From the NCBI GenBank assembly GCA_050693895.1, contig JBOGWS010000018.1, forward strand, positions 1 through 64,000: DNA of 64,000 nt. The letters run 5' to 3'. A program made the translations under genes and the position numbers. Source of the DNA: WHSV01 sp050693895 (GTDB taxonomy: Bacteria > Actinomycetota > CADDZG01 > WHSQ01). Every line of letters starts with the position of its first letter. The stretch's first letter is position 1. The notes beneath the pieces are model-generated. The model had not been told where the DNA came from, made no database searches, and worked only from the letters and a program-made list of their open reading frames with translations. Below, piece by piece: positions 1 through 9,155 of this stretch.

Positions 1-1
1 C

Positions 2-880
2 GACCTCCTCCACGAGGTCGGATCCGGCCAGGGCCCCCCGAAGCTGGACGACGAGGTCGAGGGATCGAAGCCGGGCGACATCATGAAGTTCACCGACACC
101 ATCCCTGAGGGGGCCGGTGAACTAGCACGGCGCGAGGCGACCTCGGACGGATCGCAGGACACAAGCGAGGCGACCTCGGACGGATCGCAGGACATGATCG
201 AAGTCTCTTACACGGTTCTGGTCAAGGAGGTCAAGGCCAAGAAGCTGCCAGAGCTTGACGACGACTTCGCTAAGAACGTCGGCGAGTTCGAGACTCTCGA
301 AGACCTCAAGGACGACCTTCGGCAGAGGCTCGGCGAATACCAGGGCCAGTTGGCCGAGCAACAGGTTCGCAACCTCGTGCTCGAGCGCTTCGTGGAGGCA
401 GCGGACCTGGACGCTCCCGAGCGGCTCGTCGACGACGAGGTCAAACACCGGATGGAGCACGTCGAACAGGATCTCGCCGGCGCCGGGATGACGTTCGAGC
501 AGTACGCCGAGCAGACGGGCTCGACCGAGCTAGAGGTGCGATCGGAAGTTCGCGAGCAAGCGGCGCAGTCGGTCAAGGCCGAGCTCCTCCTTGAGGAGGT
601 CGTCAGAAAGACCGACATCAAGGTCGACGACGACGACCTCGGTCGCGAGATCGCCTACCTGTCGGCCCAGACCAACACCGAACCGGGCGAGCTGGCGAAA
701 CAATTGGCATCGTCTGGGCGTTTGAGAGGAGTAGTCGCAGATATCATGCGCCGCAAGGCCCTCGATCACGTGGTCGAGCAGGTGAACGTGATCGGTCTCG
801 AAGCACAGAGCGAGCCCATTGATGACTCCACTGAGGACGACGAGTCACACGAGCAACAGCAGGAACAAGGCGAGAATTGA
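2..880 (+). CDS. tig: Trigger factor, 5'-truncated by window edge
   Basis: Ribosome-associated chaperone and peptidyl-prolyl isomerase. The reading frame is open from base 2, so the N-terminal ribosome-binding domain lies outside the window and 292 residues are visible. They start inside the FKBP-like domain (KPGDIMKFTDTIPE) and continue with VLVKEVKAKKLPELDDDFAK and the helical C-terminal chaperone domain, ending in an acidic tail. The ATG at 83 is internal. An 11-residue tandem duplication (EATSDGSQD twice) sits in an FKBP-domain loop. It lies upstream of clpP and clpX, the usual bacterial tig-clpP-clpX order. Identification is secure from domain and context. Confidence 0.95.
   Translation, partial: DLLHEVGSGQGPPKLDDEVEGSKPGDIMKFTDTIPEGAGELARREATSDGSQDTSEATSDGSQDMIEVSYTVLVKEVKAKKLPELDDDFAKNVGEFETLEDLKDDLRQRLGEYQGQLAEQQVRNLVLERFVEAADLDAPERLVDDEVKHRMEHVEQDLAGAGMTFEQYAEQTGSTELEVRSEVREQAAQSVKAELLLEEVVRKTDIKVDDDDLGREIAYLSAQTNTEPGELAKQLASSGRLRGVVADIMRRKALDHVVEQVNVIGLEAQSEPIDDSTEDDESHEQQQEQGEN
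132..194 (+). repeat. In-frame 33-nt tandem duplication inside tig
   Basis: Two identical 30-base copies start at 132 and 165, 33 bases apart. The period is exactly 11 codons, so the reading frame is kept and EATSDGSQD is encoded twice with TS between. Confidence 0.9.
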
Positions 881-956
881 CACCGGTAGGTGGCAGACTA
901 GTGGCCCACCTGATCGTTCCACCATCGAACCAAAAGCTTGGAGGCGACAAGCGCAG

Positions 957-1655
957 ATGAACCACTCAGAGCGCTACCAGAACTACCTCGTTCCCATGGT
1001 GGTCGAACAGACCAGCCGCGGCGAGCGAGCGTTCGACATCTACTCGAGGTTGCTGAAGGAACGCATCATCATCCTCGGCACTCCCGTCAACAGCGAGGTC
1101 GCGAACCTGATCGTGGCCCAGCTGCTTCACCTCGAGTCCGAGGATCCCGACAAGGACATCAACCTGTACATCAACTCTCCGGGTGGCGAGGTCTACGCGG
1201 GCATGGCGATGTACGACACGATGCAGTACATCAAGCCCGACGTCTCGACCATCTGCGTAGGCATGGCCATGTCCATGGGGGCGGTCCTGCTCGCCGGCGG
1301 TGCAACGGGCAAGCGCTTCGCACTGCCAAACGCCAAGATCATGATCCACCAGGGCTCCGCCGGTTTCCAGGGCACGCCCACGGACATCGATATCCAGGCC
1401 CGCGAGGTACTGGCCCTCAAGCGCCGGATGGCCGAGATCCTGGCCCACCACACGGGCCAAACGATCGAGCAGGTCGAGACCGACATCGACAGGGACCGCT
1501 TCATGACTCCCGACGAGGCCAAGAGCTACGGCGTGATCGACGACATCATCTCGAGTCGCACAATTGCCGAGAAAAGCAGCCCCCTAGTGGAGGGTGAACC
1601 AGCTAGGCTGGTCAATGCACAGGAGCAAACCCCTCAAGAGAAGCCCGAGGGGTAG
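957..1655 (+). CDS. clpP: ATP-dependent Clp protease proteolytic subunit ClpP
   Basis: Serine protease that forms the degradation chamber and works with ClpX, encoded next. The 232-residue protein has the full catalytic triad: Ser106 in GMAMSMG, His131 in IMIHQ and Asp180 in DRDRFM. The frame is open further upstream, but ATG 957 is chosen because GGAGG lies near 940-944 and the protein then begins at the family's usual position (MNHSERYQNYLVPMVVEQ). The C-terminus is acidic and variable. Only one clpP is visible here; many actinobacteria carry two in tandem. Confidence 0.96.
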   Translation: MNHSERYQNYLVPMVVEQTSRGERAFDIYSRLLKERIIILGTPVNSEVANLIVAQLLHLESEDPDKDINLYINSPGGEVYAGMAMYDTMQYIKPDVSTICVGMAMSMGAVLLAGGATGKRFALPNAKIMIHQGSAGFQGTPTDIDIQAREVLALKRRMAEILAHHTGQTIEQVETDIDRDRFMTPDEAKSYGVIDDIISSRTIAEKSSPLVEGEPARLVNAQEQTPQEKPEG

Positions 1656-1733
1656 TGGGACGGCTTGCTCCACCACGGGTGGAAATGGGACTCATCGAGA
1701 AGCGCACAGAGATAGACGAAGAGGGGAGTACGG

Positions 1734-3008
1734 GTGCCGAAGTTTGGTGACGGCGGGGACCTGCTGAAGTGTTCCTTCTGCGGCAAGTCTCAAAAACAAG
1801 TGAAAAAGCTCATCGCCGGGCCCGGCGTCTACATCTGTGACGAGTGCATCGATCTATGCAACGAGATCATCGAGGAAGAGCTGGCGGAGACGCCCGAGCT
1901 CAAGCTCGAGGACCTACCCAAGCCCAAGGAGATCTACGAGTTCCTGAACGACTACATCGTCGGTCAGGATCAGGCCAAGAAAGTCCTGAGCGTCGCGGTC
2001 TACAACCACTACAAGCGCATCCAGGTCGGCACACAGGCCGACGGTGACGTCGAGCTTGCGAAATCCAACATCCTCCTGCTCGGCCCCACGGGCTGCGGTA
2101 AGACCCTTCTCGCTCAGACGCTTGCTCGGATGCTCAACGTCCCGTTTGCGATCGCGGATGCGACCGCGCTCACCGAGGCCGGTTACGTCGGCGAGGACGT
2201 CGAGAACATTCTTCTCAAGCTGATCCAGGCCGCCGACTACGACGTCAAGCGGGCCGAGACCGGAATCATCTACATCGACGAGGTCGACAAGATCGCCCGG
2301 AAGTCCGAAAACCCTTCGATCACGCGCGATGTCTCCGGCGAGGGTGTCCAACAGGCGCTGCTAAAGATCCTCGAGGGGACCACGGCCAGCGTTCCTCCCC
2401 AGGGTGGCCGCAAGCACCCACACCAGGAATTCATCCAGATCGACACCACCAATGTCCTGTTCATCTGCGGCGGTGCTTTCGCGGGACTCGAGAAGCTCAT
2501 AGAGGGCCGCGTGGGAAGCAAGGGCGTCGGGTTCGGCGCCGACGTGCGCAAGATGGAGGACAAGGACCTCGGCACGATCCTTCAGCACGTGCTGCCGGAG
2601 GACCTTCTCAAGTTCGGGCTTATTCCCGAGTTCGTCGGTCGTCTCCCGGTCATCACTCACGTCCACAACCTCGACGAGAAAGCTCTCGTTAAGATCCTCA
2701 CCGAGCCCAAGAACGCGCTCATCAAGCAGTACCAACGCTTCTTCGACTTCGACGGAGTCGAGCTCGAGTTCTCAGATGACGCTCTGGTCGCGGTGTCCGA
2801 ACAGTCGATGCTGCGAGGAACCGGCGCGCGCGGGTTGCGCGCCATCCTCGAAGAGGTCCTTCTCAACGTGATGTACGACCTACCGAGTCGGCAGGATGTA
2901 GGCAAGTGTGTCATCACCCGAGAAGTCGTGCTCGAGAAGGTGAACCCAACGCTCGTACCGCGCTCCAAGGTGCGTAGAGAGCAGGCAGCGCGCGAGCGTT
3001 CCGCCTAG
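1734..3008 (+). CDS. clpX: ATP-dependent Clp protease ATP-binding subunit ClpX
   Basis: AAA+ unfoldase that recognises tagged or damaged proteins and feeds them to ClpP. It has 424 residues. The N-terminal C4 zinc finger uses Cys13, Cys16, Cys35 and Cys38. Walker A (GPTGCGKT), Walker B (IIYIDEVDKI), the GYVGEDVE pore loop and the sensor-2 region (GARGLRAILEE) follow in order. The start is GTG, preceded by GAGGGGAG. It lies 78 bases after clpP, consistent with co-transcription. Confidence 0.97.
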   Translation: MPKFGDGGDLLKCSFCGKSQKQVKKLIAGPGVYICDECIDLCNEIIEEELAETPELKLEDLPKPKEIYEFLNDYIVGQDQAKKVLSVAVYNHYKRIQVGTQADGDVELAKSNILLLGPTGCGKTLLAQTLARMLNVPFAIADATALTEAGYVGEDVENILLKLIQAADYDVKRAETGIIYIDEVDKIARKSENPSITRDVSGEGVQQALLKILEGTTASVPPQGGRKHPHQEFIQIDTTNVLFICGGAFAGLEKLIEGRVGSKGVGFGADVRKMEDKDLGTILQHVLPEDLLKFGLIPEFVGRLPVITHVHNLDEKALVKILTEPKNALIKQYQRFFDFDGVELEFSDDALVAVSEQSMLRGTGARGLRAILEEVLLNVMYDLPSRQDVGKCVITREVVLEKVNPTLVPRSKVRREQAARERSA

Positions 3009-3011
3009 CCG

Positions 3012-3048
3012 CATGGGTCCGCGTTCCCCGGGCGACGCGGCGTCCATG
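3012..3048 (+). terminator. Stem-loop after clpX, possible terminator
   Basis: CATGG and CCGCGT pair with ACGCGG and CCATG across a C/G-rich loop, giving an interrupted 11-bp stem four bases after the clpX stop. No T-run follows, so this would be a U-less terminator or an mRNA 3'-end structure. It separates the clp genes from the next gene, which has its own ribosome-binding site. Confidence 0.4.
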
Positions 3049-3133
3049 AGATTCGAGTGTTCATTTCCCAGGTTGTCGTTTAGGTGGATTGCTTCAAGTA
3101 GGGATCGATAATCGGCTGCGCGGTGGAGGTGTC

Positions 3134-4750
3134 ATGAAAACTAGAGTCGTCGTCCTAGCAGTCGTGGGGGTGCTCGGCGTCGCGGCCATCGCCGTCGCCG
3201 GTACTCTTGGCTACCAGATGTTCTTCGGGTCGTCCGAGGATGATGCGGTGGCTCTGGTCCCGGCAGACGCGGTCGTATACGGCAACATCTTCCTGGATCC
3301 CTCTATGGACCAGAAGCGCGCGATCGGCGATCTGCTCGAGAAGTTCCCCGAAGCACCGAACGCCGATGAGGCGCGCAACAAGCTCGTCGACCTTTTCGAT
3401 GAGGGCCTTGCCGAGATCGACATGAACTTCGATGACGATATCGACCCCTGGTTGGGAAACCAGGTCGCCGGCTGGGCCCAGATTCCCGATGATCTGATGG
3501 GCGGCGGGATCGCGACAGAGGTCCCCACTCCTCCCGCGGCTTTTTTGATCGCGTCCGACGACGATGACGCGGCCTTGCAGTTCGTCGAGGAGGCATCCGC
3601 CAACAGCGACGATCAGCTCACGGACGAGAGTTATGAGGGCGCCGACTACATGCTCAACGAACAGGAGGGGTCGGCGGCTGGCGTGGTCGACGGATTCTTG
3701 GTCATCGGATCAGAAGAGGGGTTCAAAGCGGTCGTCGACGTGTCGGGCGGGGAGGACAACCTGTCGGACAGCGGGACCTTCACCGAGACGACGGACGAGC
3801 TCACCGAGGACCGTCTCGCCACTTTCTATTTTGATGGCGCCGCCCTCGCCGAGGCGCTCGAGGCAAGCGGTGCCCCAGCGGGGGCCATGGAGTTCGGAAG
3901 CTTCGGAATTTTCGGTGGTTCGCTCTCTCCGACCGCGGGAGCGCTGTTCGTCGAGAGCGACAAGGTCGTGTTCGAGTCGACGACCATGCCCGGCGACGAG
4001 GACGGCGAGGAGGTCCCCGAGATCTCCAACGGTCTTCTTCCCGATCTTCCCGGCGATTCCTGGGGAGCCTTCGGCCTCCCCGATCTCGGCACGACGCTCG
4101 AGGACCTCTACGACACCCTGATCGAGGCTTTCGCTCAAGGCGGGATGAGCCCCGACCAACTCGATTCACAGTTCGAGGCACAGACCGGCCTTAACCTGCG
4201 CGAGGACCTGTTGTCGTGGATGGGTGATGCTGGTCTCTTCGTTGCCGGAACCGACCCCTTGTCGACGAGCGGTGGGCTCGTCATCGAGTCGACCGATCCC
4301 GCGACCTCCAGCGCTACGGTCGACCAGCTGGCCGCTTTGCTGCAACAGCAGGGGATCCCGACCGAGCCCTTCAGCGCCGGCGGCGCGGACGGTTTCGCGG
4401 TCGAAATTCCAGCTCCCGGAGTGACCGAGCGTGCGGTTGTGCTTGCAGGCGACAGAGTCGTTATCGCCTACGGAGAGGAAGCAGCCGTGAACGCCCTCGA
4501 GAGCTCGGACCCGTTGTCCGAGTCGGAGGCGTTCCAGACGGCCACCGAGGGACTGGGAGATGACTTCACCGCGGCGGGATACTTTGACGTGGACGCCATG
4601 CAGGAGTTGGCGGAAGCCGCGGGAGCCAGTCAGTTCCCCGAGTACGAAGCGGAAGTCAAGCCGTGGCTGGATCCGTTCACCTACGTGACGTTCGGGTCGC
4701 GTGAGGACGGGGGCCGGCTGTTACAACGGTTGGTGATCGGCATCGACTAA
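3134..4750 (+). CDS. Membrane-anchored DUF3352-family protein
   Basis: A 538-residue protein with one N-terminal transmembrane segment (about residues 5-27) and a long, very acidic extracytoplasmic region. The pattern is that of DUF3352 proteins: an ALVPADAVVYGNIFLDPS opening, then repeated modules with AAFLIAS, GFLVIGSEEGFKAVVD and GLVIESTDPA segments, and a closing FTYVTFGSREDGGRLLQRLVIGID. The function of the family is unknown. ATG 3134 has GGAGG at 3125-3129. It sits between clpX and valS, 25 bases before valS, so the two may be co-transcribed. No catalytic residues can be assigned. Confidence 0.8.
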   Translation: MKTRVVVLAVVGVLGVAAIAVAGTLGYQMFFGSSEDDAVALVPADAVVYGNIFLDPSMDQKRAIGDLLEKFPEAPNADEARNKLVDLFDEGLAEIDMNFDDDIDPWLGNQVAGWAQIPDDLMGGGIATEVPTPPAAFLIASDDDDAALQFVEEASANSDDQLTDESYEGADYMLNEQEGSAAGVVDGFLVIGSEEGFKAVVDVSGGEDNLSDSGTFTETTDELTEDRLATFYFDGAALAEALEASGAPAGAMEFGSFGIFGGSLSPTAGALFVESDKVVFESTTMPGDEDGEEVPEISNGLLPDLPGDSWGAFGLPDLGTTLEDLYDTLIEAFAQGGMSPDQLDSQFEAQTGLNLREDLLSWMGDAGLFVAGTDPLSTSGGLVIESTDPATSSATVDQLAALLQQQGIPTEPFSAGGADGFAVEIPAPGVTERAVVLAGDRVVIAYGEEAAVNALESSDPLSESEAFQTATEGLGDDFTAAGYFDVDAMQELAEAAGASQFPEYEAEVKPWLDPFTYVTFGSREDGGRLLQRLVIGID

Positions 4751-4775
4751 ATGATGAGGGTGAGAACCGGAGAAA

Positions 4776-7295
4776 ATGAGCGAAATCGAACAGAGGTGGA
4801 GAGCTTTCTGGGAGGAGCAGGGGACCTATAGGTACGATCCCTCACGTGGGCGTGACGAAACCTTCGTCGTGGATACGCCTCCACCGACGGTCAGCGGAGC
4901 TCTCCACATCGGTCACGTTTTCTCTTACACGCACACCGACCTCATCACTCGCTACATGCGCATGCGCGGGTTCAACATCTTCTATCCCATGGGTTGGGAC
5001 GACAACGGCCTGCCGACCGAACGCCGCGTTCAGAATGTCTTCAACGTCCGTTGTAACCCGTCCCTGCCTTACGACCCCGACCTGAAGCTCGAGTTCGGAC
5101 GCGAGGGTGAGACCATAGCGGTGTCGCGCAGGAACTTCATCGAGCTGTGTGATGGGGTGGTCAAGGAGGACGAAACCAAATTCAAGGAACTGTGGCAGCA
5201 GCTCGCACTCTCGGTCGACTGGAGCCACACTTACGCCACGGTCGATGAGCACAGTCGCTACGTCAGCCAGTACTCCTTTCTAAGAGTCCTCGAAAAGGGC
5301 GAGGCGGAGTTGCGCGAGGCGCCGACGATGTGGGACATCGACTTCCAGAGCGCGGTTGCGCAGGCCGAGGTCGAGGACCGCGAGCGAGACGGCGAGTTTC
5401 AGCGCATCCGTTTCGAGGTCGAGGGGGACGACGAGATCGTCATCGCGACCACCCGGCCCGAGTTGTTGCCGGCCTGCATCGCCGTCGCCGCGCACCCCGA
5501 GGACGAGCGATACCGCGCTCTGATCGGGACCACGGCCGTTACTCCGCTGTTCAAGGCTCCCGTCCCGATCGTCGCGGACGAGAACGCCGATCCCCGTAAA
5601 GGCACCGGCATCCTAATGATCTGTACATTCGGCGACACCGCCGACGTCGAGAAGTGGCGTGAGGTGGGCGTCCCGGCGCGGGAGGTCATCGGGCGCGACG
5701 GCCGGATCAAGAGCGCGCCCTGGGGCGAGGATCACTGGGAATCGATCGACCCCGACTCGGCGCGCACGGCTCACGACAAGCTCGCCGGGCTTTTCGTCAA
5801 CCAGGCACGGCGCGAGATCGTCGCGCTGCTGAACGATGCCGGCGCCATCGATGGCGAGCCAACCAAGACCCGCCGCATGGTCAAGTTCTTCGAGAAGGGA
5901 GACCGGCCACTCGAGTTCGTCGTCTCGCGACAGTGGTTCATCAATGTCCTCGACAAGAAGGACAAGCTCATCGAGCAGGGTCGCAAGATCCAGTGGCGGC
6001 CGGACATGTTTCGCAAGCGCTACGAGGATTGGGTTAACGGGCTCAATCAGGACTGGTCGGTCGCTCGACAGCGGTACTTCGGCGTCCCGATTCCGGTCTG
6101 GTACGGAGTGGATGCCGAGGGTGCCATCGATTACACGAAGCTCATCCTTCCTCGTCGGGAAGACCTCCCGGTCGATCCATCGGCCGAGGCGCCTCATGGT
6201 TTCACCGACGACCAGCGCGGGAAGCCGGGTGGTTTCGTAGGTGACCCGGACGTCTTCGATACTTGGGCGACGTCGTCGCTGACGCCGATCATCCCCACCG
6301 GGTGGCCGGACGACACCGAGCGTCACCGCGCCCTCTATCCCTCGGACCTTCGACCGCAGGCCCACGACATCATCAGGACGTGGGCGTTCACAACCATCGC
6401 GCGCGCCTACCTCGAAGATGGCTCGATTCCGTGGCGCAACGCCGCAATCTCCGGTTGGATCCTGGACCCGGACAGAAAGAAGATGTCGAAGTCCAAGGGC
6501 AACACGGTCGTACCCACCGAACCCCTCGATCAGTTCGGGCCGGATGCGGTCCGGTACTGGGCAGCCTCGGCTCGGCTCGGAGTGGACACCGCTATTGATT
6601 CGAACGTCTTCAAAGAGGGCAAGCGACTGGTCACCAAGATGCGTAACGCCGCCAAGCTCGTGCAGAGCTTCGAGGGCGAGGGCGGCGATCCCACAGAGCC
6701 CCTCGATCGTGCGCTGATGGCGCGGCTCGGAACGCTGGTCGTGAACGTCACTGCGAGTTGGGAGAACTGGGATCATGCCGGCGCTCTCGCCGCGACCGAA
6801 TCCTGGTTCTGGGGCGACTTCTGCGACAACTATCTCGAGCTGTCGAAGGCACGTTCTTACGCGGGGGATCCCTCGGCGATCGGTACACTTCGCACTGGGC
6901 TCGACGTCGTCGTCCGGCTTTTCGCGCCGATCCTTCCGTACATCACCGAGGAGATCTACAACTCCGGTCGAGACGAGCCCACTTCCGTGCATCGAGCCAG
7001 TTGGCCCTCGGGGACGGAACTTCCTGCGGCCGAAGACGACGGAGCCTTCGACGCGGGAGTGACGGTATTGACGCAGATCCGCAAGGCCAAGTCCGAGGCC
7101 AAGGTCTCATTGCGTGTGCCGGTCGAGCGGGCGGTCGTGCGTGGTCCCCAGAAGGAACTCGACCTGTTTGAGCGAGTGCAACGGGACGTGGCTTCGACGG
7201 TGAACGTCCAGCGATTCGAGTTCACCGCGGACGAACAGTCGGACGAACTCGCGGTCACGGTCGAGCTCGGCGAACCTGAGCCCAAGAGCCGATGA
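4776..7295 (+). CDS. valS: Valyl-tRNA synthetase, archaeal-like type
   Basis: Class I synthetase charging tRNA-Val. It has 839 residues with the HIGH signature at His44-His47 (GALHIGH) and KMSKS at 569-573. The CP1 editing domain lies between (IATTRPELLPACIAV). GWDDNGLPTERRVQN after HIGH, and the lack of a long C-terminal coiled-coil arm, mark the archaeal-like ValS subgroup found in archaea and some bacteria rather than the E. coli type. The start ATG follows CCGGAGA. The stop overlaps the folC start (ATGA), so the two are translationally coupled. Confidence 0.94.
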   Translation: MSEIEQRWRAFWEEQGTYRYDPSRGRDETFVVDTPPPTVSGALHIGHVFSYTHTDLITRYMRMRGFNIFYPMGWDDNGLPTERRVQNVFNVRCNPSLPYDPDLKLEFGREGETIAVSRRNFIELCDGVVKEDETKFKELWQQLALSVDWSHTYATVDEHSRYVSQYSFLRVLEKGEAELREAPTMWDIDFQSAVAQAEVEDRERDGEFQRIRFEVEGDDEIVIATTRPELLPACIAVAAHPEDERYRALIGTTAVTPLFKAPVPIVADENADPRKGTGILMICTFGDTADVEKWREVGVPAREVIGRDGRIKSAPWGEDHWESIDPDSARTAHDKLAGLFVNQARREIVALLNDAGAIDGEPTKTRRMVKFFEKGDRPLEFVVSRQWFINVLDKKDKLIEQGRKIQWRPDMFRKRYEDWVNGLNQDWSVARQRYFGVPIPVWYGVDAEGAIDYTKLILPRREDLPVDPSAEAPHGFTDDQRGKPGGFVGDPDVFDTWATSSLTPIIPTGWPDDTERHRALYPSDLRPQAHDIIRTWAFTTIARAYLEDGSIPWRNAAISGWILDPDRKKMSKSKGNTVVPTEPLDQFGPDAVRYWAASARLGVDTAIDSNVFKEGKRLVTKMRNAAKLVQSFEGEGGDPTEPLDRALMARLGTLVVNVTASWENWDHAGALAATESWFWGDFCDNYLELSKARSYAGDPSAIGTLRTGLDVVVRLFAPILPYITEEIYNSGRDEPTSVHRASWPSGTELPAAEDDGAFDAGVTVLTQIRKAKSEAKVSLRVPVERAVVRGPQKELDLFERVQRDVASTVNVQRFEFTADEQSDELAVTVELGEPEPKSR

Positions 7296-8602
7296 CGGCT
7301 TTCGACGAAGCGCAGCACTATCTCGACGCGCTCGGAATCGACGTCATGAAGAAGATGCGCCCGAACACCGAGCGAATCGAGGCGTTGAGCGAGGCGCTTG
7401 ATCATCCAGAACGTTCGGCTCCGGCGGTGCACATCACCGGCACCAACGGGAAGACGTCGACCGCTGCGATCGCAACGTCGTTGTTGACGGCGACCGGGTT
7501 GAGCGTTGGCACCTACACGTCGCCCCACCTTCAGTCGGTCCGCGAGCGCATAGCCCTGAATGGACAGGCCATTAGCGAGAATGAATTCGGCGAGGTGTTC
7601 GAACACATCCGGCCGTTCATCGAGCTCGTCGAAAAGCAGCTCGATGACCGGTTGACCTACTTCGAGGTCCTCACTGCGATGTTCTTTTTGTGGGCCGCCG
7701 AGGCGCCGGTCGATGCGATGGTCGTCGAAGTTGGGCTCGGAGGTCGATGGGATGCGACCAACGTGGTGGACGCGCCGGTTGCCGTCATCACGAATGTCGG
7801 GCTCGATCACACCGGCCTCCTAGGGATGGATCGAGAGACCATCGCCCGGGAGAAGGCGGGGATCATCAAGCCCGAGGCCCAGGTGGTGACTGCCGAGCGC
7901 ACGCCGTCCGTGCTCCAGGCCATCTCCGACGAGGCAGACAAGCAGCGAGCCACCCTTGTGGGCTTCGAGAAGGACTTCTCGGTCTCCGATAACCGCATTG
8001 CTGTGGGCGGCCGCTATCTGTCGATCAATACGTCAACCCAACCCTATGAAGGGCTTTTCCTGCCGCTCCACGGGAGTCATCAGGGAGTGAACGCCGTCGT
8101 TGCACTCGAGGCCGGTTTGCGGTTTCTCAGCAAGCCACTCGACCAAGAGGTGGTTTCCCAGGGATTCGCCGAGGCGAAGGTTCCCGGGCGACTCGAGACG
8201 GTTCGCCTTCACGGCGACGGGGCCGTCCCCGTCATCGTCGACGTGGCGCACAATCCGGACGGCATGTCGGCGCTCGTCACGAGCTTGCTAGAGGCGTTCG
8301 CGTTCGAGCGTGCGCTCTTCGTCGTCGGCATCCTCGCAGACAAGGACTTCAGGGGAATGTTGACCGAGCTAGCACGCGTCCCATGCTCGGTCATCGCCTC
8401 GAGGCCGAGCAACGTGCGTTCGGTCGACGTGGACGAACTGACGGCGGTCGCAGCCGAATTGGGACTCGAGTGCGTAGCCGAACCCGACATCGCGACGGCA
8501 GTTGACATGGCGCTCGACGAAGCCGGGACGGCGGAGTTGGTTTGCATCACGGGGTCTCACTACGCAGTGGGGGAGGCCCGCGAGATCCTCGTGGGCGACT
8601 AG
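7292..8602 (+). CDS. folC: Folylpolyglutamate synthase / dihydrofolate synthase
   Basis: Mur-ligase-family enzyme that adds glutamate to dihydropteroate and folates in the cytoplasm. The 436-residue protein has the P-loop GTNGKTS near residue 52, SPHLQSVRERI, VVEVGLGGRWDATN and the C-terminal Mur-ligase segment (VIVDVAHNPDGMSAL). The first base of the start codon lies four bases before the end of valS (ATGA overlap). ValS-FolC adjacency is common in bacteria. No feature separates the dihydrofolate-synthase activity from the polyglutamylating one, so the bifunctional name is kept. Confidence 0.95.
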   Translation: MTAFDEAQHYLDALGIDVMKKMRPNTERIEALSEALDHPERSAPAVHITGTNGKTSTAAIATSLLTATGLSVGTYTSPHLQSVRERIALNGQAISENEFGEVFEHIRPFIELVEKQLDDRLTYFEVLTAMFFLWAAEAPVDAMVVEVGLGGRWDATNVVDAPVAVITNVGLDHTGLLGMDRETIAREKAGIIKPEAQVVTAERTPSVLQAISDEADKQRATLVGFEKDFSVSDNRIAVGGRYLSINTSTQPYEGLFLPLHGSHQGVNAVVALEAGLRFLSKPLDQEVVSQGFAEAKVPGRLETVRLHGDGAVPVIVDVAHNPDGMSALVTSLLEAFAFERALFVVGILADKDFRGMLTELARVPCSVIASRPSNVRSVDVDELTAVAAELGLECVAEPDIATAVDMALDEAGTAELVCITGSHYAVGEAREILVGD

Positions 8603-8672
8603 CGGACCCATCCTGTTCCGCTGGTCGTGAGGGGCTGCTACCGTTTCAGCGTCATTCATTCAGGAGGTAGGC

Positions 8673-9080
8673 GTGTCCGAGAAGCAAAAGACGTTCGTGA
8701 TGGTCAAGCCCGACGGCGTTCGCCGCCGCCTCATAGGCGAAGTGGTGCGCCGCATCGAAGCGAAGGGCTACGACATCCGCGAGATGAAGCTGTTTGTCAT
8801 CGACAAAGAGCTCGCCGAGGAGCACTACGGTGAGCATCGCGAGAGACCATTCTTCGCCGAGTTGGTGACCTTCATTACCTCCGGCCCCGTTGTCGCCATG
8901 GTGGTCGAGGGCGCCGACGCGGTCGTCGGCGCTCGACAGATCATGGGTGCGACGAACCCTTTGGAAGCAACGGCGGGATCGATTCGCGGGGATTTCGCCA
9001 CGGCGATCGGTGAGAACATCGTTCACGGCTCGGATTCGCCCGAATCCGCAGATCGCGAAATCAAGCTCTTTTTCGGCTAG
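8673..9080 (+). CDS. ndk: Nucleoside diphosphate kinase
   Basis: Transfers the terminal phosphate between nucleoside di- and triphosphates through a phosphohistidine. It has 135 residues, the normal size. His118 is the active-site residue in ENIVHGSDS, and Lys12, Arg88 and the GATNPLEA segment are conserved. The start is GTG with an optimal AGGAGGT at 8662-8668. It stands between folC and mreB, as in Streptomyces. Confidence 0.97.
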   Translation: MSEKQKTFVMVKPDGVRRRLIGEVVRRIEAKGYDIREMKLFVIDKELAEEHYGEHRERPFFAELVTFITSGPVVAMVVEGADAVVGARQIMGATNPLEATAGSIRGDFATAIGENIVHGSDSPESADREIKLFFG

Positions 9081-9155
9081 TCTGCAGAGCGGGCCACGTG
9101 ACCGGATGCACAGGTCACGACCGAAGCATTCATAGAGACTTTCAGGAGTAGTGAG

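Noticed and set aside
5613..6992. 459-codon reverse-strand open frame inside valS
   Set aside because: It lies wholly within a conserved synthetase on the other strand, and its translation resembles no family; long antisense frames are expected at this GC content.
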